Shown one piece after another: positions 1-9,924 of a DNA stretch of 64,000 nt. Each line of letters begins with the position of its first letter. Positions within the stretch are counted from its first letter, which is position 1. Both the position numbers and the translations under genes were made by a program. The notes under the pieces were generated by a model that saw nothing but the letters and a program-made list of their open reading frames with translations, ran no database searches and was not told the DNA's origin. The DNA is taken from the NCBI GenBank assembly GCA_947478925.1, contig CANJXY010000002.1, positions 1 through 64,000 on the forward strand, written 5' to 3'. The stretch comes from Hyphomonadaceae bacterium. GTDB taxonomy: Bacteria > Pseudomonadota > Alphaproteobacteria > Caulobacterales > Hyphomonadaceae.

Positions 1-127
1 GACTGATCGAACAATGGCGGATCCCAGGGACGCCATCTCGTTCGCAAGCACCAATAAGGCAGTCCACAGTCTTGCCGAGATTGAGGACGGCTTGAGCCTC
101 GGCCGCGGATAGGTAGCGCCGGCCCAT
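1..127 (-). CDS. Unidentified protein, N-terminal part (runs off the left edge)
   Basis: An open frame on the minus strand begins with an ATG at 127-125 that overlaps the TGA stop of thiS (ATGA arrangement). It stays open to base 1, giving 42 residues that begin [20 protein letters not shown]. The tight overlap suggests translational coupling with thiS. It does not look like the ThiG start that often follows thiS. I do not recognise the family and infer no function beyond a possible link to thiamine synthesis by context. Confidence 0.5.
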   Translation of the reverse strand, partial: MGRRYLSAAEAQAVLNLGKTVDCLIGACERDGVPGIRHCSIS

Positions 128-327
128 CAGCCGCCTCCAACAAACTGCACGATTTCGATCCGGTCGCCTTCGGCCAAGGCCGTGGTTGCATACAACGACT
201 TGGGCACGATTTCCCGGTTGCGTTCCACGGCCACGCCCTTCAGCGGCAGGCCCAACTGTTCGAGGAGCAACGCCACCGTGGATATTTCGGGCGCGGAAGT
301 CGCCTCGCCGTTGAGAAAGAGGTTCAT
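127..327 (-). CDS. thiS: Sulfur carrier protein ThiS
   Basis: This 66-residue ubiquitin-like protein begins [12 protein letters not shown] and ends in a run of glycines (FVGGG). ThiS is adenylated by ThiF and thiocarboxylated at its C-terminal Gly-Gly, then donates sulfur to ThiG when the thiazole half of thiamine is made in the cytoplasm. The family size (about 65 residues), the N-terminal MxxxxNG motif and the hydrophobic-then-Gly-Gly end all fit. The tail has three glycines rather than two, which could need trimming or may be tolerated. It overlaps the next, unidentified gene by the ATGA bases. A thiO-type glycine oxidase lies in the same window at 19.5 kb but is not linked to it. Confidence 0.88.
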   Translation of the reverse strand: MNLFLNGEATSAPEISTVALLLEQLGLPLKGVAVERNREIVPKSLYATTALAEGDRIEIVQFVGGG

Positions 328-476
328 TTAACCAACTCGGGCAACCAGCTCAGATAGCCAACTCAGGCATTTGATCTCTCTCGGGATTCGCCTATTCATT
401 CGCCTGCGCGGCCCCATTCTTTCGCTGCGCGGCGCGGGGCTTTGGCCCCCGCATCGGGTTCCGGTAAGGGTCTTCC

Positions 477-926
477 ATGAGCTTGACCATCTACCTCCTG
501 AACGGCCCCAACCTCAACCTGCTGGGTGAGCGGGAACCCGCCATCTATGGCAAGGGAACGCTGGCCGACCTGGAAAAACTGTCGCAGGTTGCGGCGGCGG
601 AGGCCGGGGCAAATCTCGTTTTTCGTCAATCCAATCACGAAGGCGAGCTTGTGGACTGGATTCAGGAAGCCCGTAGACAGGCGGGCGGCCTGATCATAAA
701 CGCGGGCGGCTATACCCACACCTCGGTCGCGATTCACGACGCGCTCAAGGTGTTGACCATTCCTGTCGTGGAAGTTCATCTCAGCAATCCCGGGGTTCGG
801 GAAGAATTCAGGCACAAGAGCCTGGTGTCTCCAGCAGCTTCCGGCGTGATCGCCGGTTTTGGCCCCCTGGGCTATCGACTTGCCATCGAGGCGGTCGCAG
901 CCCTGTCCGAACAGAAGAGAGTTTGA
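477..926 (+). CDS. aroQ: 3-dehydroquinate dehydratase, type II
   Basis: AroQ is the dodecameric cytoplasmic enzyme that dehydrates 3-dehydroquinate to 3-dehydroshikimate, step three of the shikimate pathway. The 149-residue length is typical. The signature [17 protein letters not shown] carries the catalytic Arg19 and Tyr24, the NAGGYTHTS loop binds substrate, and VEVHLSNP carries His101. All fall at the usual family numbers. It starts an aroQ-accB-accC run on the plus strand. The gap to the accB ATG is only 5 bases, so the genes are probably one transcript, an order common in alphaproteobacteria. Confidence 0.97.
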   Translation: MSLTIYLLNGPNLNLLGEREPAIYGKGTLADLEKLSQVAAAEAGANLVFRQSNHEGELVDWIQEARRQAGGLIINAGGYTHTSVAIHDALKVLTIPVVEVHLSNPGVREEFRHKSLVSPAASGVIAGFGPLGYRLAIEAVAALSEQKRV

Positions 927-931
927 CGATC

Positions 932-1426
932 ATGGCCGACAAGCCTCCCGAGAAGACCGGCAGGTTCGATACCGGACTCATCCGCGAGCTCGCGGCGATC
1001 CTCCGGGAAGCGGACCTTGGCGAGATCGAGATCGAACAGGGCGGCCTGCGCATCAAGGTCGTAAAGCCCGAAGCCAAGGCGGTTCACATGGCGCAAGCCT
1101 ATGCGCCAGCTCCGGCGGCTGCTGTGCCGAGCGCTGCGCCTGCTGCTACCGCAGCACCGGTCGGGGTCGGCAAGGCTGCGCTGCGTGACCATCCGGGCGC
1201 GGTGAAGTCGCCGATGGTCGGCACGGTCTATCTGCAGGCTGAAGAAGGCGCGCCGAAATTCGTCAAGGTCGGCGACACGGTGAACGCAGGCGCGACGCTG
1301 TTGCTGATCGAAGCGATGAAAACGTTCAACCCGGTCACGGCGCCGAAGGGCGGCAAGGTCATCCAGATCCTGGCGGAGAACCAGCAGCCGGTCGAATTCG
1401 GCGAACCTCTCGTCATCATCGAATAG
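932..1426 (+). CDS. accB: Biotin carboxyl carrier protein of acetyl-CoA carboxylase
   Basis: AccB (164 residues) carries the biotin that AccC carboxylates and AccAD uses to make malonyl-CoA for fatty-acid synthesis. The N-terminal part is helical, followed by a flexible Ala/Pro linker (about residues 55-85, [19 protein letters not shown]), then the biotinyl domain with the biotinylation motif EAMK near residue 130 and the partner turn [11 protein letters not shown] at the end. An in-frame TTG at 923 overlaps the aroQ stop. I chose the ATG at 932 because AGAAGAGAG lies about 11 bases upstream of it and is too close to the TTG. Confidence 0.95.
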   Translation: MADKPPEKTGRFDTGLIRELAAILREADLGEIEIEQGGLRIKVVKPEAKAVHMAQAYAPAPAAAVPSAAPAATAAPVGVGKAALRDHPGAVKSPMVGTVYLQAEEGAPKFVKVGDTVNAGATLLLIEAMKTFNPVTAPKGGKVIQILAENQQPVEFGEPLVIIE

Positions 1427-1436
1427 CGGCGCCGCT

Positions 1437-2780
<1,344 letters not shown>

Positions 2781-2874
2781 GAGGTTGTCGAGCCCGCGTT
2801 TCGGACTGGCGCCTTGAAACTCCGGCAACAACGCGCAACGATCTTGAACTATTCGCCCTTCAGGAACGCCTCGC

Positions 2875-3522
2875 GTGAGCCGCGTTTTCGGCCCCATAGA
2901 ACTGCTCGACTGCTATCGGCGCGGCGTCTTTCCGATGGCGGATGCGCGCGATGATCCGCGGCTGTTCCTGGTCGATCCGGACTTGCGCGGCGTGCTACCG
3001 CTGGATCGGTTTCACTTATCGAGAAGCCTGCGTAAAACGATCCGGCGCGATCCGTTCGAAATGCGGATCAATACGTCGTTCTCGCGCGTCATGGAGCTGT
3101 GCGCGGAGTCTGCGCCGGATAGGCCCAACACGTGGATCAACTCTCCGATCCTGAACCTCTACAGCGCGCTGCATCGTATGGGCCATGCGCACAGCGTCGA
3201 GGCGTGGCTGGAAGGAGAGCTGGTCGGCGGACTTTATGGGGTCAGCCTCAAGGCGGCGTTCTTCGGCGAGAGCATGTTCTCGCGCGTGACCGATGCGTCG
3301 AAGGTCGCGCTGGCGCATCTGGTGGCGCGGCTAAGGGTGGGCGGGTACCGGCTGCTCGATACGCAATTCGTGACAGGCCATTTGGAGACGTTTGGCGTCG
3401 AGGAAGTGCCGCGCGAGGACTTCCACGGGCGGCTGAATACCGCCCTGCTGTCAGACGCAACGTTCGGAACGCAAACCTATTGCGGGGCAGATGTGGTGCA
3501 GCTGATCACCCAGACGTCGTAG
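2875..3522 (+). CDS. aat: Leucyl/phenylalanyl-tRNA--protein transferase
   Basis: Aat attaches Leu or Phe from charged tRNA to proteins with N-terminal Arg or Lys, marking them for ClpS/ClpAP degradation (N-end rule). The 215-residue protein begins at a GTG and shows the family signatures YRRGVFPMAD, RGVLPLDRFHLSRSL, ESMFSRVTDASKVAL and DTQFVTGHLETFG. The order accC-aat is common in alphaproteobacteria. Its 3' end overlaps the convergent DUF2155 gene by 46 bases, so the two transcripts must read through each other. Confidence 0.95.
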   Translation: MSRVFGPIELLDCYRRGVFPMADARDDPRLFLVDPDLRGVLPLDRFHLSRSLRKTIRRDPFEMRINTSFSRVMELCAESAPDRPNTWINSPILNLYSALHRMGHAHSVEAWLEGELVGGLYGVSLKAAFFGESMFSRVTDASKVALAHLVARLRVGGYRLLDTQFVTGHLETFGVEEVPREDFHGRLNTALLSDATFGTQTYCGADVVQLITQTS

Positions 3523-3995
3523 GTCGGATGCTCAAGGGCGTTAAGGCCCGGCGAGGACGCGTACATCCAGCCCGAGAACAGCAGGCCATCGGGCCCGATC
3601 GGCTCCGGCCCGCGATGCATGGGCGTGTTGGCGACCTGCTTGGGCGCCTGCTGCCCCTCTTTCGGAACCGCGTGGATTTCGAGGAAAGCGGCGGACTCCG
3701 GCGCGTCCTGCGGGCTCGACTGGTAGCAGGCGCGAACAGTGACCTTGATGCGGCCATGCGCAACCGTCTGCCCAACCTTGGCCGTGATGTCGTTCGAGTT
3801 TCCGGTAATCTTGTCGAGGGCGCGAAGCTTAGCGCCGGAGGCGGCCTGCAGGTGGGCAGCCGGCGCGTCCTGAACCTGCGGCAGCGGTTGAGGCGGCTGA
3901 AGTGGTTCCTGGGCCATCACGCCGGTCGTCAGGACGCCAGCTGTGAGGGCGGCGGCCGATGCGGCGACAATGGCAAGTCGGGCAAGCAATCTCAT
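3477..3995 (-). CDS. DUF2155 domain periplasmic protein
   Basis: This 172-residue protein has a signal peptide (MRLLARLAIVAASAAALTAG, probable cleavage after VMAQ), a Pro/Gln-rich linker and the DUF2155 core, recognised by ITAKVGQTVAHGRIKVTVRACY, PESAAFLEI and FSGWMYASSPGLNALEHPTYDVWVISC. The core holds a Cys near the start and another near the end, which might form a disulfide. Its role is not known. The gene starts inside the mlaD stop (ATGA) and is third in NDUFA12-mlaD-DUF2155, a conserved alphaproteobacterial group, so an envelope role is plausible. Confidence 0.85.
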   Translation of the reverse strand: MRLLARLAIVAASAAALTAGVLTTGVMAQEPLQPPQPLPQVQDAPAAHLQAASGAKLRALDKITGNSNDITAKVGQTVAHGRIKVTVRACYQSSPQDAPESAAFLEIHAVPKEGQQAPKQVANTPMHRGPEPIGPDGLLFSGWMYASSPGLNALEHPTYDVWVISCTTSAPQ

Positions 3996-4492
3996 AGGGG
4001 AGCCTCTTCCGCTTTCGCGTTGGCCCCTTGATCGCCTCCGCCGGTCGCATTGCCAACAGCTTCAAGCAGCAGGCTCATGATATCGACGGTTCCACGCGTG
4101 TAGTCGAATACACCTGTTCCGTCCTTTGGCAGGTTCTCGTCCGGATCGCCGCCGGCCAGCACGTAGATGTAGCTGCCGCCGAGCAGGCTGTCGGACTGGA
4201 TCTGCGCGGTGGAATCGACCGGGAGGCTGATGTCCTTGCGGACATTCATCTTCACGATCGCCTTCATCGACTTGGGGTCGACGTCAACCGACGTGACCGC
4301 ACCAACCTTTACGCCCGCGATGCGAACATCGGTGCCCGGACCCACGCCGTCGGCGCGACCGAACTTGCCCATCAGGACATAATTGTCGCCGGTCGATGCA
4401 CCGGACTGCTGGGACAGCGAGAACAAGAGGAAGAAACCCGCCACGACGATGACGACTAGGCCGACCAAGGTTTCGAACAGCGACTCACGCAT
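3992..4492 (-). CDS. mlaD: Outer-membrane lipid asymmetry maintenance protein MlaD (MCE domain)
   Basis: This 166-residue protein has one N-terminal membrane helix (ETLVGLVVIVVAGFFLLFSL) followed by an MCE/MlaD domain (DGVGPGTDVRIAGVKVGAV, IQSDSLLGGSYIYV). MlaD forms the periplasmic hexameric ring of the MlaFEDB phospholipid transporter. The frame is open 41 residues further upstream, but the ATG at 4492 overlaps the stop of the preceding gene as ATGA and gives the standard start MRESLFETLVG. The other Mla genes are not in this window. Confidence 0.92.
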   Translation of the reverse strand: MRESLFETLVGLVVIVVAGFFLLFSLSQQSGASTGDNYVLMGKFGRADGVGPGTDVRIAGVKVGAVTSVDVDPKSMKAIVKMNVRKDISLPVDSTAQIQSDSLLGGSYIYVLAGGDPDENLPKDGTGVFDYTRGTVDIMSLLLEAVGNATGGGDQGANAKAEEAPL

Positions 4493-4878
4493 CAGGGCTT
4501 CCAGGATTCGTAATCGCCAGTGCTCTTCGCGCGCTCGCCCCCTTCGGCAAGCGAGCCCTTTGGACGATAGGCGTCGAGGGTGCCCGTAAGGTTCGGCTTG
4601 TGATCGATCTCCCACGTGCGGCGCAAAAGCGGTTCAACAGTGGGGGGCTTATCGAAGGTGTGATGCAGCCAGCCATGCCATTCGGCCGGCACTTTCGTGG
4701 GCTCGGCATAGCCATTGTAGATCACATAGCGGCGCTTACGGCCCTCGAGGCTCGGGCGGCGCTCCTCGTAGTATTTGTTGCCGGTGTTGTCCGTGCCGAC
4801 ATAGCCAGCGCGGCGACCGATGTCGAAGCGCGCGCCAATGGTGGCTCCGTTCCACCAGGTGAAGATCGACTTCAGCAT
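4492..4878 (-). CDS. NADH:ubiquinone oxidoreductase subunit NDUFA12 family
   Basis: This 128-residue homologue of the mitochondrial complex I accessory subunit B17.2/NDUFA12 is found in alphaproteobacteria and mitochondria. Diagnostic stretches are FTWWNGATIGARFDIGRR, VGTDNTGNKYYEER, RRYVIYNGYAEPTKVPAEWH and GWLHHTFDKPP. It sits on the peripheral arm near the ubiquinone site in known structures. It leads the minus-strand trio with mlaD and DUF2155 through ATGA overlaps, and about 200 bases separate it from the divergent gene at 5083. Confidence 0.94.
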   Translation of the reverse strand: MLKSIFTWWNGATIGARFDIGRRAGYVGTDNTGNKYYEERRPSLEGRKRRYVIYNGYAEPTKVPAEWHGWLHHTFDKPPTVEPLLRRTWEIDHKPNLTGTLDAYRPKGSLAEGGERAKSTGDYESWKP

Positions 4879-5082
4879 CTCGGCTCCGCTGCGAATTCAG
4901 ATAGATAGGCACGATTGGCGAGGCGCGAATATGGCGCCCGCGAAGAAACGGGTCCAGCAGCGCGAATGCCATGGCTGATGCGACAAATTCCTGTGTGCAG
5001 GCAAGGCCGAAGCACCCCATCATATGGGTGATTCGCGTCCGGCGCCCCAATCTTGGGACGCTGACACGCGGGAGGTTAAGTG

Positions 5083-7497
5083 ATGGCTGAATCCCGGACC
5101 AAGTCTTCGACGCGGCATCTGGCCCGGGTCCTCGAAACCGGGGCGGCCTTGCTGGAGCATGGCGACGCGGAAGCGGCCCCGGCCCGGATGGTCAATGCAC
5201 ACCTGACCGCTATCCGGACACTGGGCGGGGAGAGCGAGGCTGCCGAGGCCGTTTGCGAGGCGATCCGTACGCGGCGGATCACACCGATTGCGCCCGCCAG
5301 CCTGATCGAAGCCATCGTGCCCACACGGATCGAAAGCGGGCAACTCCTGGCGGCCATTGCCGACGCAACGGCTGTGGCGTCGGCCCGCGCGGTTGCGACG
5401 CAGGCGTTCGTAGCCGTGGCCGATGCGCTGGAAGCGCTGACCATCGAGACAGACGATCAGGGACGGCCGACGACGTCCGCGCTGATCGATGCTTTCCGGG
5501 CCGGAGCGGATGCGGAGCTGGTCGAGATTGCCTTGTGCACGCCGGGCGGTCCTCGCGCCGCTGCGATCACGCTGCGCCGCCAGGCGACGGGCGCGCGCGA
5601 GCCAGGCCGGCAAGCCTATGTCATTCCCGGCTGGAGCGGGCTTGAAGCAGGCGATGTCGCGACCGCGATGGAACGGGTCAGCCGCACGCGGCTTGCGGTT
5701 CGCATTGGTATCGGTGCGGAAGCTGGCGATCCTGCCGCGCCGACGGCAGCGATCAACGCGGCGCGCTATGCGGCGACCGGCGATTTCGGGCTGCTGGCGG
5801 CGGACCTTTCGGCTTTGTCGAGCTTCATTCCGGCCTGCACGGTTCACATTGCGGGGCTCGCGGCTGCAGTCATGTCGCAAGGCATTGCATTCGACAGCGA
5901 AGACGGGATCGCGGCGGCGGTGAAGATATGTGGCATTGCGAAGGACGCCATCGGAGCGGTCACGATCGACCCCGCCTCTGCGGCGGCCATCTTCTGGCTC
6001 TCCGCAGAAAGCAGCGGAGCGGATCCGGTCGACCTGTTGTTGGCGAGCGAGGACGAGCAGACGCCGGAATTGTCATCGTGCGTTTCCTCCGCGCTGTCCA
6101 CGGCGGCGAGCAAGACCGAGGCGGACGATGTGCGCCTGCGCATTCTGGGTGCGCGCACACTGGACCAGATCGATGGGCTGGAGCGTCACAGACTTGAATC
6201 GCGTGGCATGACGGATGATGCGATGGACCGCGTGGAACAGGCCCTGAAAGAAGGCCTGAGCCTTGCAGCGGCGTTCTCACGCTGGGTTGTCGGCGATGAA
6301 GTCATCCGAAAGAAGCTGGGGCTTAATCCGGAAGCCTACGACACGGATGGGGAAAGCCTATTGCGTGCGCTCGGCATTTCGACGCGCGAGATCGACGAGG
6401 CGCGTGTCGCGGTGCAGGGTCGCCGGCGGCCGGTGTCGAACCCGAAATCTCCGCTGGCGCGTATTCTCGCCCGCTCGGACGGTCTGACGCCGGAAGCACG
6501 CGTGCGCATGGCGAAGGCGGTGGCGCCACTGCTGTCGCGCCAGCCGGTCATCACCATCGCCAACGGCGAGCAGTCGGATACCTCGCGCATGACGGTTCAT
6601 GCCTCTGTCCGCGCTGCAATGGGCGCAGGCCTGGGTGTCCGGATCGAGGCGGGGCGTCCTGCCGTCGACACCGAGTTGCAGCAGCGCATCTCCGAAGCAA
6701 AACGCCGAGCGCGGGCGCCGCTCGCCGCCGAGACACAGGCGCCGACCTTCGAGCGCCAGCCGCAACCGGCGCCCACGGCCCCTCTCTACGCACAGACACA
6801 TGCCGAAGAGTATATCGCCGAGCGTCGCCGCCTGCCGGATCGACGCAAGGGCTACATCCAGAAGGCAACCGTCGGCGGCCACAAGGTCTACCTGCATACC
6901 GGCGAGTTCGACGATGGCGAGTTAGGCGAGATCTTCATCGACATGCACAAGGAAGGCGCCGCCTTCCGGTCGCTGATGAACAACTTCGCCATCGCGATCT
7001 CGATCGGCCTGCAATACGGAGTGCCGCTCGAAGAATATGTCGACGCCTTCGTCTTCACCCGGTTTGAACCGGCCGGAGAAGTCACCGGCAATGATCACAT
7101 CCGCAAGGCGACCTCGATCCTGGACTACATCTTCCGCGAGCTAGCAGTGTCCTACCTTGGCCGTGACGACCTAGCGGAGGTTGAGAACCTCAGCCATGAC
7201 GGGTTGGGAAGCGGCGCGAATGAAGGTGAGGAGCCGACTGTGCCGGCGCCGCCAGTGCGCCCCGAACAGCTCATCTCCAAAGGCTTCAGCCGTGGCGTTA
7301 TGCCTGACAACATCGTTCCGTTTACGGCCAGGCGAGTGGCGGAAAGGCTGGAGGATGCAGATGGACCTTCTGTAACCCCGCAGCGCGGACCGGACTATCT
7401 GTCCGACGCCTGCCCGACCTGCGGACACTTCACGCTGCGCCCGGATGACGGCATTGCGGTGTGTGAAGCGTGCGGCGCGACGGTGCAGACCGCCTAG
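5083..7497 (+). CDS. Class II ribonucleotide reductase (NrdJ)-like protein with degenerate catalytic core and intact TSCPD C-terminus
   Basis: An 804-residue protein. The ATG at 5083 is chosen over a GTG at 5080 because GGAGG at 5071-5075 lies 7 bases upstream. Residues about 585-700 (from [20 protein letters not shown] through [16 protein letters not shown] to [18 protein letters not shown]) read as a near-consensus NrdJ C-terminal TSCPD domain. Residues 775-800 ([10 protein letters not shown]...VCEACG) match the NrdJ terminal zinc-ribbon cysteines, but the last Cys pair seen in NrdJ (CGSTTGC-type end) is replaced by CGATVQTA. Upstream, [17 protein letters not shown] (about 398-414) and [20 protein letters not shown] (about 475-494) line up by eye with the NrdJ segments FxxWTLGEE...LG and IRMMAAAQPFISGAISKTIN. 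I find no NPCSE-type thiyl-radical Cys motif. It is probably a pseudoenzyme or regulatory paralogue. It is transcribed alone, divergent from NDUFA12. Confidence 0.75.
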   Translation: MAESRTKSSTRHLARVLETGAALLEHGDAEAAPARMVNAHLTAIRTLGGESEAAEAVCEAIRTRRITPIAPASLIEAIVPTRIESGQLLAAIADATAVASARAVATQAFVAVADALEALTIETDDQGRPTTSALIDAFRAGADAELVEIALCTPGGPRAAAITLRRQATGAREPGRQAYVIPGWSGLEAGDVATAMERVSRTRLAVRIGIGAEAGDPAAPTAAINAARYAATGDFGLLAADLSALSSFIPACTVHIAGLAAAVMSQGIAFDSEDGIAAAVKICGIAKDAIGAVTIDPASAAAIFWLSAESSGADPVDLLLASEDEQTPELSSCVSSALSTAASKTEADDVRLRILGARTLDQIDGLERHRLESRGMTDDAMDRVEQALKEGLSLAAAFSRWVVGDEVIRKKLGLNPEAYDTDGESLLRALGISTREIDEARVAVQGRRRPVSNPKSPLARILARSDGLTPEARVRMAKAVAPLLSRQPVITIANGEQSDTSRMTVHASVRAAMGAGLGVRIEAGRPAVDTELQQRISEAKRRARAPLAAETQAPTFERQPQPAPTAPLYAQTHAEEYIAERRRLPDRRKGYIQKATVGGHKVYLHTGEFDDGELGEIFIDMHKEGAAFRSLMNNFAIAISIGLQYGVPLEEYVDAFVFTRFEPAGEVTGNDHIRKATSILDYIFRELAVSYLGRDDLAEVENLSHDGLGSGANEGEEPTVPAPPVRPEQLISKGFSRGVMPDNIVPFTARRVAERLEDADGPSVTPQRGPDYLSDACPTCGHFTLRPDDGIAVCEACGATVQTA

Positions 7498-7792
7498 GCA
7501 ATTTCTGCCGGGCCTGATTTCTGGAATCTTTTTGATATCCGGAATCAAATTTCGCAGATGCGGCATCAATGCTGCTTGTGCCGCATTGGCGGAGCAGGTA
7601 GCAGCCGCGCGCTCAGTCCGGGACGTTTGGAATTCAGTAACCTGCCTGAGCGATTCTTACCGCCTCGACATCCAACGAACGCCTTTCGCGCAAGATACGG
7701 CCTGCAATCTGCCTCGATTGAACTCTTTCTTCTGGGCTGCGTTGGTTAGCGACGCCCGCGGGTTATCCGGTAAACTCTGGAATGGGACTTGA
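7498..7792. other. Intergenic region, 295 bp, lower GC
   Basis: No convincing gene. It opens with a 14-base near-direct repeat: TGATTTCTGGAATC at 7515-7528 and TGATATCCGGAATC at 7533-7546 (12 of 14 identical, 18-base period), just after the NrdJ-like gene. The remainder presumably holds the promoter of the pentapeptide gene, but I could not fix a -35/-10 pair. Confidence 0.4.
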
Positions 7793-7858
7793 ATGGTTCA
7801 GCGCATCGTCATCGCAGTCGTGGCCATCGGCCTGATGAGCTTATCAGTTCTGGTTTAA
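7793..7858 (+). repeat. Diverged, stop-terminated copy of the downstream signal-peptide leader
   Basis: A 21-codon ORF (MVQRIVIAVVAIGLMSLS..., TAA at 7856-7858) lies directly against the ATG of the next gene. It resembles that gene's first 22 codons (MYLRILIAVAAIGAMSLTAL...): by hand count about 43 of 66 bases and 13 of 21 residues match. It therefore looks like a tandem duplication of the leader in which the upstream copy acquired a stop. It might be a leader peptide or a relic. Confidence 0.6.
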
Positions 7859-8383
7859 ATGTATCTTCGAATACTGATCGCGGTCGCGGCCATCGGCGCC
7901 ATGAGTCTCACGGCTCTGGCGCAGACGTCCGAAGAGAACGACGTCACACGCAAGGCCACAGCCGAGCGGCTCGTGATGGGCGAAAAGGCCTGTTATCGCT
8001 GCGATCTCTTTCAGGTCGACCTCTCCTATCAGGATCTCGATGGCCGTGACCTCTCTGGCGCCCGATTGCGCCAGGCTGATCTCAGCCTGTCCACATTCGA
8101 TCACGCGAAGTTCGCCGGCGCCAACATGTCGATCGTGAACGGGTTCGGCATGCGGGCCGAAGGCTCGGACTTCACGGGTGTCGATTTTCAGGATGCCGTG
8201 CTGGTCGGCGGCTGGTATGGCGGGTCGAAATTCGACAACGCCAAATTCAACAACGCCAACCTCTCCGGCTCGGATCTCTCGACCGCAAGCGGTCTGACGC
8301 AAATCCAGCTCAACACAGCCTGCGGCGATGGCGAGACGAAGCTGCCGAAGGGCCTCGTTCTCGCGCCTTGCAAGGCCAACTAG
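7859..8383 (+). CDS. Secreted pentapeptide-repeat protein
   Basis: This 174-residue protein has an N-terminal signal peptide (LRILIAVAAIGAMSLTALAQ, likely cleavage after ALA) and a right-handed quadrilateral beta-helix of pentapeptide repeats (A/C-D/N-L-X-X pattern: DLSYQDLDGRDLSGARLRQADLS and FDNAKFNNANLSGSDLSTA). CYRCDL near the mature N-terminus and the late CGDGE and LAPCKAN supply cysteines that could close a disulfide. Function is unknown. Periplasmic location is inferred from the leader. The ATG abuts the stop of the duplicated leader upstream. Confidence 0.82.
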   Translation: MYLRILIAVAAIGAMSLTALAQTSEENDVTRKATAERLVMGEKACYRCDLFQVDLSYQDLDGRDLSGARLRQADLSLSTFDHAKFAGANMSIVNGFGMRAEGSDFTGVDFQDAVLVGGWYGGSKFDNAKFNNANLSGSDLSTASGLTQIQLNTACGDGETKLPKGLVLAPCKAN

Positions 8384-8390
8384 CGCGACA

Positions 8391-8921
8391 CTAGGTCGGC
8401 GACGGGTCCGTTGGCTTTAAGCCCTCCAGCACCGTCTGGAAGCACGAGCACTTTGCAAGATCTGCGCAGGCGAGCGCTTCGAGCCTTTCAATCAGGCCGG
8501 CGGTCAGGATTTCCTGCTGCGGCTTGTCGAGGATCAGCGCCGCCAGCTTGACGGCGCGCGCCTGCGCGTGGGTCAAGCGGATCGTCGTCTTGAACGGCAC
8601 GCCGAGGCTACTGAGGTTGAGCTGTGTGTGCGCGCGGTTGGGCACCCAGCCCGTTCCCTCATTGTCGGATGGGTAGACCGCCTTGCCCAGGGGCCAGGTC
8701 TTCGCCACCTCGTTGAGCTGAACCTTCATCTTCGCAATGTCGAGCTCGCCTTCTGGTTCAGGCGGCATGACGGCGCGAGTATTCGACGGCAACGGGACCG
8801 GCGCGGGAACGACGGGAGGCTGCCACGGCTTGTGCCCGAAGCTTGGCTCCTTCGACGGCTGGGCTTCGCCCTTGCGAGCGAGCATTCCAGCATTCAGTGA
8901 TGCGAACTGAGGAACTGACAT
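8391..8921 (-). CDS. Hypothetical protein paired with an orphan ParA
   Basis: A 176-residue protein starting MSVPQFASLNAGMLARKGEA, 10 bases after the parA-like stop on the same strand. The N-terminal half is low-complexity and Pro/Lys-rich (about residues 1-60, including KPWQPPVVPAPVPLPSNTRA). The C-terminal half is a compact domain containing TTIRLTHAQARAVKLAALIL and a Cys-containing tail (ACADLAKCSCFQ). TTIRLTHAQ...AALILDKPQQEILTAGL suggests a short beta-strand followed by helices, as in ribbon-helix-helix DNA-binding proteins. I do not recognise it. A start inside parA is possible, but the chosen one gives normal spacing. Confidence 0.72.
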   Translation of the reverse strand: MSVPQFASLNAGMLARKGEAQPSKEPSFGHKPWQPPVVPAPVPLPSNTRAVMPPEPEGELDIAKMKVQLNEVAKTWPLGKAVYPSDNEGTGWVPNRAHTQLNLSSLGVPFKTTIRLTHAQARAVKLAALILDKPQQEILTAGLIERLEALACADLAKCSCFQTVLEGLKPTDPSPT

Positions 8922-8931
8922 GGCGCTGACC

Positions 8932-9924
8932 TCAGTGCGTTGGCCGGCGGCCGAAGCTGCGCGGCTGGCGGCGATCAACCTGGCCAGCCGGCGGACCCCG
9001 ATCGGATTTACGGCGGTCGAGCTGGGTGACGCGATCAGGCGGCGGGGCCGTCATCACCCCTCCCGGTGCGCGCTGGATTTGAGGCGCAGCAATGCGCGGG
9101 GCCGGCGCACGGCGATCGACATTCGAGGCGTTGGCGACGGCAGCGCTGGCCCAGGCCGGGAGTTCGTTCTCCCAATCTTCCTCGTCCTCTGACATCGCGG
9201 CGGCTGAAAGGCCTGGCGTTTCGGGGGTGAGAACCGCCGTCGAGAAATCGGCGCGCGGCTTCTGGGCCCAGCGTGCGTCTGTTCCGCCATGGAGTTTTGC
9301 GAGACGGCCACGCAGGAAGAGCCAGAGCGCGGAGACTTCCTGCGCCGAACGGCTTTCCGGCATGATGTCGCCAACTGTGCGACCGTCGATCATTGAGGCG
9401 GCGAAGTCGACGCGGTGGTGAAGCGTGACGGGAGCAACAACGCCATGCTGTGACAGGGCGACGGCGGTTTCAGACGTGATGCGTGCGCGCGCGGTAGCGG
9501 AGTTCACCACGAAGACCAACGGCTTGTTGAGGGTGTCTGCAATATCGACAGTGGGACCGACAGCGCGCAGATCGTGTGGGCTGGGGCGGGTCGGCACAAC
9601 TACGAGATCAGCGCGCTGGACGACGTGGGCGATGGTCTGGGTGACGGCAGGTGGCGTATCGATCACGATCAGGCGGAAGCCGATGGACTTCAGGTGGTCG
9701 AGACAAGAATCGAGTTCCTCAAGCGAGGCCTGGGCAAAAGCTGGCGTCGAGGCGGTGCGGGCGTTCCACCATTTCGCTAGCGAGCCTTGCGGGTCGGTAT
9801 CGATCAGGGCGACCGGGCCATCGCCTGCACGTTCTGCTTCTACCGCGATGTGACCGGAGAGCGTCGTCTTGCCGGACCCACCCTTCTGCGAGGCAAACAC
9901 AAGAACCCGAACGCCATCAGTCAT
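8932..9924 (-). CDS. ParA/MinD-superfamily ATPase (orphan)
   Basis: A 330-residue protein with the deviant Walker A motif KGGSGKTT (about residues 13-20), the Walker A' segment LIDTDPQGSLAKWW and Walker B LIVIDTPP. ParA ATPases dimerise on ATP and position DNA or protein cargo by nonspecific DNA binding. No parB or centromere-like gene is adjacent; the partner is the small hypothetical protein at 8391, as in orphan ParA systems that place other cargo. About 80 C-terminal residues beyond the fold are acidic (SEDEEDWENELPAW) and then Arg/Pro-rich (DRRKSDRGPPAGQVDRRQPR), a likely disordered tail. I chose the ATG at 9924, with GGAG upstream, over 9966. Confidence 0.85.
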   Translation of the reverse strand: MTDGVRVLVFASQKGGSGKTTLSGHIAVEAERAGDGPVALIDTDPQGSLAKWWNARTASTPAFAQASLEELDSCLDHLKSIGFRLIVIDTPPAVTQTIAHVVQRADLVVVPTRPSPHDLRAVGPTVDIADTLNKPLVFVVNSATARARITSETAVALSQHGVVAPVTLHHRVDFAASMIDGRTVGDIMPESRSAQEVSALWLFLRGRLAKLHGGTDARWAQKPRADFSTAVLTPETPGLSAAAMSEDEEDWENELPAWASAAVANASNVDRRAPAPRIAAPQIQRAPGGVMTAPPPDRVTQLDRRKSDRGPPAGQVDRRQPRSFGRRPTH

